This document shows, piece after piece, positions 40,845-49,151 of a stretch of 64,000 nt of DNA (position 1 is its first letter; every line of letters starts with the position of its first letter). The stretch is taken from the NCBI RefSeq assembly GCF_039544205.1, contig NZ_BAABLF010000028.1, positions 1-64,000 on the forward strand, read 5' to 3'. Source of the stretch: Ferrimonas gelatinilytica (GTDB lineage Bacteria; Pseudomonadota; Gammaproteobacteria; Enterobacterales; Shewanellaceae). Under the pieces are notes generated by a model. The model was not told where the DNA came from, ran no database searches, and was given only the letters and a program-made list of their open reading frames with translations. A program made the translations under genes and the position numbers.

Positions 40845-41678
40845 TTAGCGCAGGGCGATGCCGTTATCCAGCAGGGTGATGTGGCCCGCTTTATAGAGGC
40901 CGCCAATGGTCCGCTTGAACACCCCTTTGGAGACGCCGAAGATCGCCTTGATGGTCTCGGCATCGGTCTTGTCGTAGAGAGGGGCAAAGCCGTCGGGCTG
41001 CTTGCGCAGGTAGGCCAGGATCTCCTCGCCGAGGCGATCCACCTGCTTGTTGACCGGCGGATTGACGCTGACGTCGAGGCGCCCTCCCTCCCGGACCTTA
41101 GTGATCACGCCCGGCATCCGCTGGCCGATCTTCAGCGGTTTGAAGACACTGTCGTAGTAGATCACCCCCCAGTGGGCGTCGTTCACGATCGCCTTGTAAC
41201 CCAGATCGGACTTGCCACCAATCACCACGGAGACGCGCTCCTTCTCCCGGTAGTTGGCCGGCTCCTGGTCGAGGAAGCGATCCAGCTTGGTGCTGGCGGC
41301 GATGCGGTCGGTGTGTTCATCCAGATAGAGGTAAACCAGCACCCAGCGCCCCTCCTCCAGCGGTGTCTTCATCTGGTTGAAGGGCACCAGCAGGTCCTTA
41401 TCCAGTCCCCAGTCGAGGAAGGCGCCGATGCGGGTGACTTCCTTGACCTTGAGGCTGGCGAACTGCCCCACCGCCGCCTTGGGCCGGGCGGTCGTGGCGA
41501 TAAACTGATCCTCGGAATCGGTGTAGAGGAACACCTCCAGCTGATCGCCGGGCTCCGCGGTTTTTGGGGCCACCTTCTTCGGTAGCAGAATCTCGCCGAG
41601 CTCGCCGCCGTCGAGATAGAGGCCGAAGCTCATCCGTTTGACCACGGTGAGGGTGTTGAACTGTCCGATTTTGACCAT
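40845..41678 (-). CDS. CvfB-type S1 RNA-binding protein
   Basis: A 277-residue protein. The start MVKIGQFNTLTVVKRMSFGL at 41678 was chosen over the longer open frame because it matches the family N terminus. Several S1-like repeats are visible (SFGLYLDGGELGEILLPKK, then IGAFLDWGLDKDLLVPFNQM), and a C-terminal winged-helix-like region (IKAIFGVSKGVFKRTIGGLY). Similar proteins are CvfB of Staphylococcus and YitL of Bacillus, which affect RNA and virulence gene expression. It could bind RNA or tune expression here. Confidence 0.85.
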   Translation of the reverse strand: MVKIGQFNTLTVVKRMSFGLYLDGGELGEILLPKKVAPKTAEPGDQLEVFLYTDSEDQFIATTARPKAAVGQFASLKVKEVTRIGAFLDWGLDKDLLVPFNQMKTPLEEGRWVLVYLYLDEHTDRIAASTKLDRFLDQEPANYREKERVSVVIGGKSDLGYKAIVNDAHWGVIYYDSVFKPLKIGQRMPGVITKVREGGRLDVSVNPPVNKQVDRLGEEILAYLRKQPDGFAPLYDKTDAETIKAIFGVSKGVFKRTIGGLYKAGHITLLDNGIALR

Positions 41679-41761
41679 CTGCTTGCCTGTCGAATTTGCC
41701 GGAGAAGGAACGGGCGCGAAGTATACCCTGTTTTGACCGCCACTGCTGCGCCGCACCGGGA

Positions 41762-42451
41762 TCAGACGCTGGCGATCTCCGACTCGGTCAGCGGCCGGTA
41801 AGTGCCTTCGGCAAGATCATCGAGCCACAGCTCGCCCATGCGCTCTCGATGCAGGGCAAGGACCGGATTTCGAAAGCGCCCGAACATCCGCTTGATTTGA
41901 TGATAGCGCCCCTCGTACAGAGTTAACCGGGCCTCCCGCTCCCCCAAAAGCTCCAGCTTAGCCGGTAAGGTGGTGATGTTTTCGAACGGGAAGTGGATCC
42001 CCTGGGCAAACACTCGGGCGGTATCCGGGTGGATGGGGTGGGCCAGGCGAACCCGGTAGGTTTTGGGCTTACGCTGCGTCGGCGAAGTCAGGTTGCGTGA
42101 CCAGTTGCCATCATTGGTGAGGATCAGCAATCCGGTGCTGGCCCTGTCGAGGCGTCCGGCGATATGGAGCTGTTGAGCCAGCGCCGGCGGCAACAGTGAC
42201 ATCACCGTGGGGTGGACCGGATCCGAGGTGGCACTGAGCAACCCGGCAGGTTTGTTAAGCATCAGGTAGTGGCGGGGGCGGCCGGCTTGCAGGCACTCGT
42301 CCTGGGCCTCGACACAGTGTTGGGGCAGGACCTCGAAGGTGCCGTCGGTGATTTCCTGGCCATCGACCCGGACTTGGCCGGTCGCCAGCAGGAGGCGCAC
42401 ATGACGGCGGCTCCAGTGACGGTGCTGCCCAAGCAGACGGTCAAGCCGCAT
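41762..42451 (-). CDS. rsuA: 16S rRNA pseudouridine(516) synthase
   Basis: A 229-residue pseudouridine synthase with an N-terminal S4 domain (MRLDRLLGQHRHWSRRHVRL) and the catalytic motif GRLDRASTGLLILTNDG near residue 100, where the Asp is the nucleophile. EGRYHQIKRMFGRF near 180 is the RsuA-group signature. It makes pseudouridine 516 in 16S rRNA. It is divergent from epd, 171 bases away. Confidence 0.92.
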   Translation of the reverse strand: MRLDRLLGQHRHWSRRHVRLLLATGQVRVDGQEITDGTFEVLPQHCVEAQDECLQAGRPRHYLMLNKPAGLLSATSDPVHPTVMSLLPPALAQQLHIAGRLDRASTGLLILTNDGNWSRNLTSPTQRKPKTYRVRLAHPIHPDTARVFAQGIHFPFENITTLPAKLELLGEREARLTLYEGRYHQIKRMFGRFRNPVLALHRERMGELWLDDLAEGTYRPLTESEIASV

Positions 42452-42622
42452 CGGCGAGGCTCCGGGGGAAAGTTCTCAAATTGGCTTTTATCACGGTATC
42501 AACGGCTTTTTTCTTGACCTTGGGGTTATCGAATACCTTGGGGCTGCCCCCTAAACTGAGATACACTGTCGCCCGCTTCGACACCGGACGTCAGCTCGCA
42601 TTTTACCTCGAACTCGATTGCC

Positions 42623-43660
42623 ATGACATTACGCGTTGCCATCAATGGATTTGGCCGAATAGGCCGCTCAACCCTTCGGGCCCTGTATGAACGAAGGTGG
42701 CAGGACCGTATTCGCGTGGTGGCCATCAACGAGTTGGCCAGCGCCGAGGGGATCGCCCACCTGACCCAGTATGACTCCACTCATGGCCGTTTCGCTGAGC
42801 CGGTGCGGATCGAAGGTGAGCATCTGTGCATCGGCGAGGATCGCATCGCCCTGCTGCATGAGCGGGAGCCGGCCTCGCTGCCCTGGGCCGAGATGGGCGT
42901 TGACCTGGTTCTGGAGTGCAGCGGCCAGTTGGCCACGGCCCGGGAGTGCGAGGCACACCTGACCGCCGGGGCGGGCCAGGTGCTGGTGTCCCATCCTGCC
43001 GATGCGGAGGTCGACGCCACCGTGGTGTTCGGCGTCAACCACGAGGCGCTCACCGGCGCCGAGCGGATCGTCTCCAACGCCTCCTGTACCACCAACTGTT
43101 CGGTCCCGGTGCTCTCTTTGCTGCACCGGGCCTTTGGCATCGAACGCGGTGCCATCACCACCATCCACTCCGCCATGCATGACCAGCCGATGTTGGATGC
43201 CTACCACCCGGATCTGCGCCGCTCCCGCGCCGCGAGCCAATCGATCATCCCGGTGGATACTAAGCTGGCCCGGGGGATCGAGCGAATCCTGCCGGCACTG
43301 CATGACAAGCTGGAGGCGATCGCGGTAAGGGTGCCCACCACCAACGTTACTGCCATGGATCTCTCCCTGACCCTGAGCCATAGGGTCGACATCGAGGGGG
43401 TCAATCGCCTGCTTTGCCAGGCGTCGAAGGCTGGCCCCCTGGCGGGGTTACTGGGCTATACCGAGGCCCCCCTGGTCTCCTGTGATTTCAACCATGACGC
43501 CCGCTCGGTGGTGGTGGACGGCACCCAGACCCGGGTGGCGGATGGCCACCTGGTGAAGTTGCTGCTCTGGTGCGACAACGAGTGGGGATTCGCCAACCGG
43601 ATGCTGGATACCGCCTGGGCGATGGCGGAGAAACGTAATCAATTCATATCAAATCGTTAA
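42623..43660 (+). CDS. epd: D-erythrose-4-phosphate dehydrogenase
   Basis: A 345-residue GAPDH-family enzyme. The NAD loop is INGFGRIGRSTLRAL and the catalytic Cys lies in NASCTTNCSVP near 155. The ERYDH features LHREFGI-type (here LHRAFGIERGAITTIHSAMH) and MDLSLTL support Epd over GapA. It oxidises erythrose-4-phosphate to erythronate-4-phosphate for pyridoxal phosphate synthesis. It heads epd-pgk-fba; pgk follows 12 bases later. Confidence 0.93.
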   Translation: MTLRVAINGFGRIGRSTLRALYERRWQDRIRVVAINELASAEGIAHLTQYDSTHGRFAEPVRIEGEHLCIGEDRIALLHEREPASLPWAEMGVDLVLECSGQLATARECEAHLTAGAGQVLVSHPADAEVDATVVFGVNHEALTGAERIVSNASCTTNCSVPVLSLLHRAFGIERGAITTIHSAMHDQPMLDAYHPDLRRSRAASQSIIPVDTKLARGIERILPALHDKLEAIAVRVPTTNVTAMDLSLTLSHRVDIEGVNRLLCQASKAGPLAGLLGYTEAPLVSCDFNHDARSVVVDGTQTRVADGHLVKLLLWCDNEWGFANRMLDTAWAMAEKRNQFISNR

Positions 43661-43672
43661 GGAACCGCTGTT

Positions 43673-44851
43673 ATGAACATTCTGAAGATGACTGAGCTGG
43701 AGCTGGCTGGCAAGCGCGTGTTGATCCGCCAGGATCTCAATGTCCCGGTTAAAGATGGGGTGATCACCTCCGATGCCCGTTTGCGTGCTTCCCTGCCCAC
43801 CATTGAGCATGCCCTAAAAGCGGGTGCCAAGGTGATGGTGATGTCGCACCTGGGTCGTCCCACCGAGGGGGAGTTTGACGCCCAGTTCTCCCTGGCACCG
43901 GTCGCCGACTACCTCAACGCCAAGTTGGAGGCGAAAGTGCGCCTGGAGCGGGATTACCTCGGCGGGGTAGAGCTGAATGATGGCGAAGTGGTGGTGTTTG
44001 AGAATGTTCGTTTTAACGTGGGTGAAAAGAAAGACGATGAAACCCTGGCCCGGGCCTACGCGTCGCTCTGTGACATCTTCGTGATGGATGCCTTCGGTAC
44101 CGCTCACCGGGCCCAGGCTTCCACCCACGGTGTCGGCCAGTTTGCCCCTGCCGCCTGTGCCGGTCCCCTGCTGGCGGCGGAGCTGGACGCCCTTGGCAAG
44201 GCGCTGGATAACCCCGCCCGTCCCATGGTCGCCATCGTGGGCGGCTCCAAGGTCTCCACCAAACTGACGGTGCTGGAGTCCCTTTCCAGCAAGGTGGATC
44301 AACTGGTGGTGGGTGGCGGGATCGCCAACACCTTTATCGCCGCCGCCGGCCACCCGGTGGGCAAGTCTCTGTACGAGGCTGACCTGATTGAGCAGGCCCA
44401 GCAACTCACCGCCCAGGCCCGAGCCAACGGCGGGGATATTCCGGTACCGACCGACGTGGTATGCGGCAAGGTGTTTGCCGAGGACACGGAGGCGACCCTG
44501 AAGCCGGTTTCCGAGGTGGCCGAGGATGACATGATCTTCGATATCGGCCCAAACAGTGCCGAGGCCCTGGCCACCATCCTGAAGCAGGCGGGTACCATTG
44601 TCTGGAACGGCCCGGTTGGGGTGTTCGAGTTTGACCAGTTCGGTGCCGGTACCGAGCGCATCGCCCGAGCGATCGCCGAGTCCAGCGCCTTCTCCATCGC
44701 CGGGGGCGGTGACACTCTGGCGGCAGTCGACAAGTACGGCATCGCCGATAAGGTCTCCTACATCTCCACCGGCGGTGGTGCATTCCTGGAGTTCCTGGAA
44801 GGGAAGACCCTGCCCGCGGTGGCGATGCTGCAAGCCCGCGCTGCCCAATAA
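43673..44851 (+). CDS. pgk: Phosphoglycerate kinase
   Basis: A 392-residue glycolytic enzyme that transfers phosphate from 1,3-bisphosphoglycerate to ADP. Motifs are KRVLIRQDLNVPVKDG near 15, MSHLGRPTEG near 58, VFENVRFNVGEKKDD near 105, GGSKVSTKL near 185 and the C-terminal ISTGGGAFLEFLEGK near 365. Its length is normal. It lies between epd and fba. Confidence 0.98.
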   Translation: MNILKMTELELAGKRVLIRQDLNVPVKDGVITSDARLRASLPTIEHALKAGAKVMVMSHLGRPTEGEFDAQFSLAPVADYLNAKLEAKVRLERDYLGGVELNDGEVVVFENVRFNVGEKKDDETLARAYASLCDIFVMDAFGTAHRAQASTHGVGQFAPAACAGPLLAAELDALGKALDNPARPMVAIVGGSKVSTKLTVLESLSSKVDQLVVGGGIANTFIAAAGHPVGKSLYEADLIEQAQQLTAQARANGGDIPVPTDVVCGKVFAEDTEATLKPVSEVAEDDMIFDIGPNSAEALATILKQAGTIVWNGPVGVFEFDQFGAGTERIARAIAESSAFSIAGGGDTLAAVDKYGIADKVSYISTGGGAFLEFLEGKTLPAVAMLQARAAQ

Positions 44852-44867
44852 TTACCTATTTCGTTTC

Positions 44868-44897
44868 GGGCCGGCGATGCGCCGGTCCTTTATTTTT
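44868..44897 (+). terminator. Hairpin with T run between pgk and fba
   Basis: GGGCCGGCG, ATG, CGCCGGTCC, TTTATTTTTC. It is a reasonable intrinsic terminator in the 92-base gap and may reduce or separate fba transcription, in which case fba has its own promoter near 44900-44930. Confidence 0.65.
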
Positions 44898-44943
44898 CTA
44901 TCCTTTGGGTAGACTTTAATCGCCTACATGGAGCTAGACATTT

Positions 44944-46011
44944 ATGGCTTTGATCTCTCTGCGTCAATTGCTGGATCACGCCGCCGAGCACAACTACGGG
45001 GTGCCGGCCTTTAACGTCAATAACCTGGAGCAGATGCGTGCCATCATGCAGGCGGCGGAGAAGACCGATTCACCGGTAATCGTTCAGGCTTCCGCCGGTG
45101 CCCGCAAATACGCCCGCCCCCAGTTCCTGCGCTACCTGATGGAAGCCGCCCTGGAGCAGTATCCGGATGTGCCGGTTTGTATCCACCAGGATCACGGTAC
45201 CTCCCCGGACGTTTGTCAGCGTTCCATCCAGATGGGCTTCAGCTCCGTCATGATGGATGGCTCCCTGCGTGAAGATGGCAAGACCCCGGCGGATTACGGT
45301 TACAACGTCCAGGTGACCCAGCGCACCGTGGCGTTTGCCCACGCCTGTGGTGTCTCCGTTGAGGGGGAGATCGGCTGCCTGGGAAGTTTGGAAACCGGCA
45401 TGGCCGGGGAAGAGGATGGTGTTGGTGCCGAGGGGATCCTCAGTGCGGACCAACTGCTGACGGATCCGGAAGAGGCGGCCCGTTTCGTGTCCGCCACCAA
45501 GGTGGATGCGCTGGCTATCGCCATCGGCACCAGTCACGGCGCCTACAAGTTCTCCAAAAAGCCCACCGGCGATGTGCTGCGGATCGACCGCATCAAGGAG
45601 ATCCACGCCCGGATCCCGGATACCCACCTGGTGATGCACGGCTCCTCCTCCGTACCTCAGGAGTGGCTGGAGGTGATCAACCAGTACGGTGGCGCCATCC
45701 CGGAAACCTACGGCGTGCCGGTGGAGGAGATCGTCGAAGGGATCAAGTTCGGTGTCCGTAAGGTCAACATCGACACGGATCTGCGCCTGGCCTCGACCGG
45801 GGCGATCCGCAAGTTCCTGGCGGAGAACCCGGCGGAGTTTGACCCCCGTAAGTTCCTCAAGCAGTCCATGGACGCCATGGCGGCGATCTGCGAGTCCCGC
45901 AACGAAGCCTTTGGCTGTGCTGGCCAGGGCTCCAAGATCAAGCCGCTGTCGCTGCAGGCGATGTACAAGCGCTACCAGACCGGCGAACTGGATCCCAAGG
46001 TTAACCTGTAA
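44944..46011 (+). CDS. fba: Class II fructose-bisphosphate aldolase
   Basis: A 355-residue zinc enzyme that splits fructose-1,6-bisphosphate in glycolysis. Zinc and substrate motifs are IHQDHGTSPDVCQ near 80, SVMMDGSLREDG, VEGEIGCLGSLETGMAGEED near 140 and HGSSSVPQEW near 230. The FBA_classII_Calvin-like features (RKVNIDTDLRLASTGAIRKF) point to the subtype used in Shewanella and Vibrio. It closes the epd-pgk-fba run. Confidence 0.97.
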   Translation: MALISLRQLLDHAAEHNYGVPAFNVNNLEQMRAIMQAAEKTDSPVIVQASAGARKYARPQFLRYLMEAALEQYPDVPVCIHQDHGTSPDVCQRSIQMGFSSVMMDGSLREDGKTPADYGYNVQVTQRTVAFAHACGVSVEGEIGCLGSLETGMAGEEDGVGAEGILSADQLLTDPEEAARFVSATKVDALAIAIGTSHGAYKFSKKPTGDVLRIDRIKEIHARIPDTHLVMHGSSSVPQEWLEVINQYGGAIPETYGVPVEEIVEGIKFGVRKVNIDTDLRLASTGAIRKFLAENPAEFDPRKFLKQSMDAMAAICESRNEAFGCAGQGSKIKPLSLQAMYKRYQTGELDPKVNL

Positions 46012-46026
46012 ACCCAGAGGTTCGAC

Positions 46027-46054
46027 AAAACGCCCGCTGACGCGGGCGTTTTTT
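46027..46054 (+). terminator. Intrinsic terminator after fba
   Basis: AAAACGCCCGC, TGAC, GCGGGCGTTTTTTT, 15 bases after the stop. Confidence 0.94.
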
Positions 46055-46129
46055 TATGTATCTTGTGTGTGAATTGTTATCATGTCGTTGATTTTTGGGC
46101 GCGTTAATTATTCAGTGCATGGAGTGAGC

Positions 46130-46846
46130 ATGAAAAAATTGTCGACAGCGATGGGGATCAGCCTCGCTATGATCGCCGGACCGGCCGTGGCTGCTTTCGA
46201 AGGGGCGGCGGAGCTTGGGGCCACCATCGTCAGCGGTAACACCGAGACCACCTCCATCAAGGGCAAGGTCGACAGCAAGCACACCATTGGCGAGTGGAGC
46301 AACCAGTACCTGGCGGAAACCCTCTATGCGGAGGATGGGGATACCCGCTCCGCGGAGCGATATTACCTGCTGGGGCAGACCAACTACCCCAGCACTGGCC
46401 GTCACTACTTCTTTGCCATGGCCAGCGGCGAGATCGACAAGTTCTCGGGCTATGACTATGTCGCCACGGCAGCGCTGGGTTATGGTCATCGATTTATCGA
46501 GCAGGAAACCATGACCCTGGTGGCTGAAGCGGGCCCGGGTTACAGTTACAAGGCGGTCGACCAGGACGATAACCCGGGTGGACAGAATGAAAATGACGTC
46601 ATCATCCGTGCCAAGGCGGAGTTCTGGTGGCGCTTTTCAGAAAACGCCGAGTTCAAGCAGCTGTTGACCACGGAGTACGCCTTCGACGGGGCCACCATCA
46701 GTCGCAGTGAAACCTCCGTCAGCGCTAACCTGGTGGGTAACCTGGCGATGAAGGTGGGCTACAACATCAGGCACAACTCGGATCCCCAGGTGGGCAAGGA
46801 AAGTACCGATACCGAGCTACTGGCAACCCTGCTGTATAAATTCTGA
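46130..46846 (+). CDS. DUF481 outer-membrane protein, YdiY type
   Basis: A 238-residue protein. The start MKKLSTAMGISLAMIAGPAV (GGAG upstream) gives a signal peptide cut near VAAFEGAAE. The mature part has alternating beta strands of the DUF481 family (GNTETTSIKGKVDS, then GYGHRFIEQETMTLVAEAGP) and ends in LLYKF with a terminal Phe, as beta-barrel proteins do. The role is unknown; it is probably a small salt-induced outer-membrane protein of the YdiY group. A terminator follows. Confidence 0.87.
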   Translation: MKKLSTAMGISLAMIAGPAVAAFEGAAELGATIVSGNTETTSIKGKVDSKHTIGEWSNQYLAETLYAEDGDTRSAERYYLLGQTNYPSTGRHYFFAMASGEIDKFSGYDYVATAALGYGHRFIEQETMTLVAEAGPGYSYKAVDQDDNPGGQNENDVIIRAKAEFWWRFSENAEFKQLLTTEYAFDGATISRSETSVSANLVGNLAMKVGYNIRHNSDPQVGKESTDTELLATLLYKF

Positions 46847-46865
46847 CGCGTCCAGCTCAAGTGAG

Positions 46866-46894
46866 AAAACCAGCCACCATGGCTGGTTTTTTTG
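46866..46894 (+). terminator. Intrinsic terminator after DUF481 gene
   Basis: AAAACCAGCC, ACCAT, GGCTGGTTTTTTTG. It separates the converging DUF481 and sensor genes and could serve both strands. Confidence 0.9.
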
Positions 46895-46899
46895 TTGGC

Positions 46900-49056
46900 T
46901 TATTCGTTGTGGCGGGTATACGCCTGACAGACCCGCTGGCCGGTCAACTTGGCCCTTTCCACCGCGGCCTGGGCCTTGGCCAGTAGCGGGTCCCACTCGG
47001 TGGGCGCGGTGGCACTGGCGATGCCGATCACCAGGTCTTCCGGCCGCTCACTCTTGCGCAACAGCTTGATCAGGTTGCTGGCCAGGCGGGTGGCCCGGCT
47101 GTCCTCCCAGTGTGGCAGAAGGATATGGATCTCCCCCGGCAGCGGCTCGTCACCCACGATCGCATCGGCTGGTAGGGCTGGGCGCAGGACATTGAGCATT
47201 TTGAATTGATGAAAAAGCTGACTGTCCAGATCGGTAAAGCCATTGAGCGTGCTGGCATGGACCTGGTGTAACACCAGCAGCGAGCAGGGGCCATTCTCCT
47301 GCTGGCGCACCCGCTGCTGCAGGAGTTCTTTTTTCTGGATCTGCTCCGGCGCCTCCAGCGGCAGGTTGGGATCTCGAAGCGGCATCAGGGCGAGTACCCA
47401 GTGGGGATCTTCGCCATCGTTGCTTTCGTTGAGCTGAATATTGGCCAGGCAGCGGCTGACGGCCCCATCACCCCGGCGCAGCCAGAGTGGGCCCTGCCAG
47501 CTGCCGCGGGCCCCCAGTTGATGGGAGAGCACCTGGGTCATCTCATTGTTGTGCCAGGCCAGCAGCTGCTGCCAGCCCAGACCAACGAGCTGGTCTTTGG
47601 GCTGAGCGCACAGCTGCAACATCGCCGCATTGCACTCGACGATGTTCTGTTCTGTATCCAGCAACGCCAGGCCACAGCCGCTTTCCCCTAAGCTGGCGAG
47701 ATAGCGAACCCGCTGTTGCTGTGCCTGTTGCTTGAGGCTCTCCTCCAGGCGCACCAGCATCAGGGAGCTGGAGCCCTTGAACTTCAGGTGGCGGATTTGG
47801 ACCAGGAACGGCGGGCCGTCCTGCTGCCGGGGCATAAGCTGTCCCTGCCAGTATCCCGAGGAGCGGGCGAGCTGCCAGACAACATCGATATTCATGGGGT
47901 CGCTGTCGAACAGGTTGCGGAACCGACGTTCGTTCAGCTGCTCTGGGGTCATTCCCAGTTGAGTGCAGAGGCTGCTGTTGGCGGCCAGGCAGTAGCCGGC
48001 GCTATCGAACATGCCAGTGCCGTTGTCCCGCTCAAACAGGTGCTCAGCCAGCTGCTCCGCCCTTAGCCGGGCGCTTTGGTGGTCCTGCCGGTAACGCCTT
48101 AGCCATAGCAGTCGGGCCAGCACCACCAGCAGCGCCAACATGGCGAGGTAGAACTGGCTCTGGTAGCGATCCGCCACCGGGTGGTCGGTGCGCTCATCCA
48201 GGTAGGTCATCAGGTAGAGGGGAGAGTGGCTGTCCGGACGCACCTGCATGTAGACGAAGTGCTGGGGGGCCTCGGTATATTGACCGAAGCTGTTCTGGCG
48301 GACCTGCTTCCAAAGCTGCGGGAACTGGCTCTCTATGGATCCTTGATACCCCGTCTCCCGTGAGGTGAGATTGAGGGAATTGCCCTCGGCGTCGATCAGG
48401 AAAAGCGGCAAGCGGCGGATATCATAGACGGCGTAGAAACTCTCCCAAAGATCGCTGATATTGACCAGAGCCAGCAGGGATTCGGCCCCTAGGGGATTAC
48501 TGGGAAGGGGGACCAACAACCATTGGTAGGCGGCATGACGTTGGCTATCGAGGTAGAGTTTGGAGGCGAAAAGCTCCTCCGGGTCCAGCTGTTGCCGCTG
48601 CTGAAGGATCTCATCGCGAGTCAGGCTGAGGTACTCGCTGTGGCCCGCCTTGAACAGTGATCTTCCCTGACCATCTAACAGGGCCAGGGCCTCGAATCGG
48701 TTCAGGTTGCTCTGCATCTGTTGCAGCATGGATTCGGTGAAGTGGGTCCCGGCGTCATCAGCCTGCTGGCCCAAAGGCAGCTGGCTGATCAGCTGGACCG
48801 AGGCTTCCTGGCGCAGGAGTGCCTCGTTGATGCGATCGCTGAACACCTGCATTTCGGTAAAGCGTTGCGCAGCGAGGCGCTCATAGAGCATCTGGCGGTT
48901 CAGGGAGAGCAGTAGGTAAGCGGTACCTATCACCACCACGGTCAACAACAGCAGCTGCAGGCTAAAGGGGGGGTGAGCCAAGCTGATGGGGGGGTCATGA
49001 CGACGTTTCGCCAGGACATTGGACAGTCCGACGCCGCTGTTTTCCTTTTGCGCCAC
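46900..49056 (-). CDS. Membrane PAS sensor with a degenerate GGDEF-like domain
   Basis: A 718-residue protein. I prefer GTG 49056 (start AQKENSGVGLSNV) because GGGA lies about seven bases upstream; a GTG at 49098 is also in frame. Membrane segments at about 31-51 and 306-325 enclose a periplasmic sensor. Two PAS-type regions follow (around FDSAGYCLAANSSLCTQLG and LLDTEQNIVECNAAMLQLC). The C-terminal 140 residues look like a GGDEF fold: DEPLPGEIHILLPHW occupies the GGDEF site, and EDLVIGIASATAPTEWDPLL with AKAQAAVERAKLTGQRV matches the end of the domain. The active-site GG(D/E)EF is absent, so it probably does not synthesise cyclic di-GMP and acts as a receptor or scaffold. It is transcribed from the trmN6-srmB side. 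Confidence 0.8.
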   Translation of the reverse strand: MAQKENSGVGLSNVLAKRRHDPPISLAHPPFSLQLLLLTVVVIGTAYLLLSLNRQMLYERLAAQRFTEMQVFSDRINEALLRQEASVQLISQLPLGQQADDAGTHFTESMLQQMQSNLNRFEALALLDGQGRSLFKAGHSEYLSLTRDEILQQRQQLDPEELFASKLYLDSQRHAAYQWLLVPLPSNPLGAESLLALVNISDLWESFYAVYDIRRLPLFLIDAEGNSLNLTSRETGYQGSIESQFPQLWKQVRQNSFGQYTEAPQHFVYMQVRPDSHSPLYLMTYLDERTDHPVADRYQSQFYLAMLALLVVLARLLWLRRYRQDHQSARLRAEQLAEHLFERDNGTGMFDSAGYCLAANSSLCTQLGMTPEQLNERRFRNLFDSDPMNIDVVWQLARSSGYWQGQLMPRQQDGPPFLVQIRHLKFKGSSSLMLVRLEESLKQQAQQQRVRYLASLGESGCGLALLDTEQNIVECNAAMLQLCAQPKDQLVGLGWQQLLAWHNNEMTQVLSHQLGARGSWQGPLWLRRGDGAVSRCLANIQLNESNDGEDPHWVLALMPLRDPNLPLEAPEQIQKKELLQQRVRQQENGPCSLLVLHQVHASTLNGFTDLDSQLFHQFKMLNVLRPALPADAIVGDEPLPGEIHILLPHWEDSRATRLASNLIKLLRKSERPEDLVIGIASATAPTEWDPLLAKAQAAVERAKLTGQRVCQAYTRHNE

Positions 49057-49096
49057 GTTAACATCCCTGCGTCTCTTTGGATGCGGGGATGTTAAC
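49057..49096. repeat. 40-bp imperfect palindrome at the sensor gene start
   Basis: GTTAACATCCC and GGGATGTTAAC are the perfect outer arms; inside, TGCGTC and GATGCG nearly pair, leaving a short loop. It lies directly upstream of the chosen GTG start on the minus strand and includes its ribosome site. There is no T run, so it is not a classical terminator of srmB. It could be an operator or an RNA hairpin that hides the start. Confidence 0.6.
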
Positions 49097-49151
49097 ACGT
49101 GGTGGCAGGGGGAACCACGCTGCTACCGGCGGCGAGTTTTTCTCCGACCGC

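Noticed and set aside
42623..43660. Reading this gene as glycolytic gapA
   Set aside because: The Cys region SCTTNCSVP, the LHRAFGIERGAI segment and the epd-pgk-fba order fit Epd. The other GAPDH-like gene (27508) is in the ars operon.
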